From assembly GCA_021296015.1 (NCBI GenBank), contig JAGWBG010000016.1, forward strand, positions 11,675 to 18,084: a DNA stretch of 6,410 nucleotides, in the 5' to 3' direction. Position numbers and translations under genes: made by a program. This document shows, piece by piece, positions 5,767-6,410 of this stretch (its first letter is position 1; the number at the start of each line of letters is the position of its first letter). This DNA is from Dehalococcoidia bacterium (GTDB lineage: Bacteria; Chloroflexota; Dehalococcoidia; Lucifugimonadales; JAGWBF01). The notes beneath the pieces were generated by a model that had not been told where the DNA came from, did no database searches, and saw only the letters and a program-made list of their open reading frames with translations.

Positions 5767-6410
5767 CTACCAGACGTTCCAGTGGGTCACCTCTTGTATA
5801 GGGCGACGCCTGGCAGGTCCGAAATCGGCACCCTTGAAGTAGGCAACGGGCAGCAGGGCGGCCTGGAGAACATGGTCCGGGATTCCCAGGAGTTCGGCGA
5901 CCTCATCCTCGCATATAAGGTGGGCGGTTGTCCAGGCGGCTCCCAGACCACGAGCGCGCAGGGCCAGCATGAGCGACCACGCCGCAGGTAGAATTGACCC
6001 ATATAGGGATGCCAGGTGAAAAGCCCGGAACTTGGGTTGGTAAAGTAAGGCCATCTCTTCCATGTCCGTCTCGATGCAAGCGATGACAAGAGCCGGCGCT
6101 TCGTGCATATGCTCCGCAAGGTAGTCGCTGTTGTTTCTCATGCTCCGGCTTTGCTCTTTGCGCACGTCCCCGTCACGCCACTGAGCGCGATTTCCACCGG
6201 GACCGTAGGACTCTATGTTGACGCGATACCCTTTGCGGTATATGTCGCCCAGAGCCAGGCGCTTTTCCTCGTCGGTGACTACCATGAACTGCCAGCCCTG
6301 GTTATTCCCGCCGGACGGTGCGTATAGGGCGGTCTCGATACACCGCTGAATCACCTCGGGGTCCACCGGACGCGTGAAGTGCAGGCGCGTTTTGACGGAG
6401 TGGGTGGGGG
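5767..6410 (-). CDS. Nitroreductase-family FMN oxidoreductase, N-terminus beyond the window
   Basis: Nitroreductase-like proteins bind FMN and use NAD(P)H to reduce nitro compounds, quinones or other substrates; this one's substrate is unknown. The frame is open from the window edge to TAG 5769-5767, with about 213 visible residues. A GTG at 6366-6364 could serve as a start, but the frame upstream of it still encodes family sequence (a Ser-Val-Lys-Thr-Arg stretch followed by FTRPVDPEVI), so the true start lies outside. Seen in order are the APSGGNNQGWQF segment for FMN binding, a central helix ending GLGAAWTT that normally contacts the FMN phosphate, a GIPD turn, and the C-terminal Arg-Arg-Pro followed by VTHWNVW, usual in one branch of the family. 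It reads toward the MITE-like element, and no clear terminator follows. Whether it shares a transcript with the DUF1800 cluster is open. Confidence 0.92.
   Translation of the reverse strand, partial: PTHSVKTRLHFTRPVDPEVIQRCIETALYAPSGGNNQGWQFMVVTDEEKRLALGDIYRKGYRVNIESYGPGGNRAQWRDGDVRKEQSRSMRNNSDYLAEHMHEAPALVIACIETDMEEMALLYQPKFRAFHLASLYGSILPAAWSLMLALRARGLGAAWTTAHLICEDEVAELLGIPDHVLQAALLPVAYFKGADFGPARRRPIQEVTHWNVW

Overview
This window comes from a moderately GC-rich bacterial chromosome. The gene content fits a Chloroflexota lineage, most likely Dehalococcoidia or SAR202-like. The pointers are an NHL-repeat protein beside a DUF1800 protein, a YceI-type lipoprotein with a Pro/Thr/Glu-rich stalk, a HEAT-tailed QueG, and short palindromic intergenic repeats. 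This placement rests on my familiarity with such families, not on a phylogenetic marker. Every gene I can support is on the minus strand, so genes are described from high to low coordinates.

Region 1 (6410 to 5767) is a nitroreductase-family FMN enzyme cut at its 5' end by the window edge. Region 2 (5766 to 5580) is intergenic and holds a 120-bp MITE-like element with perfect 12-bp terminal inverted repeats. A strong Shine-Dalgarno for the next gene follows it. Region 3 (5579 to 1749) is a compact four-gene cluster: a DUF1800 protein; a six-bladed NHL beta-propeller broken by an in-frame TAA exactly between blades 3 and 4; a five-helix membrane protein whose GTG start overlaps the propeller's TAG stop; and a YceI-like lipoprotein whose ATG overlaps the membrane gene's TGA. 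The spacing (17 nt, then 1-nt and 4-nt overlaps) argues for one operon with translational coupling. Region 4 (1748 to about 1537) is intergenic and holds a 112-bp palindromic dispersed-repeat unit. Region 5 (1494 to 1) is epoxyqueuosine reductase QueG followed after 12 nt by a cupin protein that runs off the window.

Two functional themes emerge. QueG catalyses the last step of queuosine tRNA modification; the cupin is probably co-transcribed but has no known link to that pathway. The DUF1800/NHL/membrane/YceI cluster looks like an uncharacterised module with an extracytoplasmic part: a lipid-anchored YceI domain, which in known members binds isoprenoid lipids, next to a small integral membrane protein. 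Its function is unknown. The main point to resolve is whether the internal stop in the propeller gene is a real mutation or a sequence error. I saw no tRNA, rRNA, CRISPR array or intact transposase.
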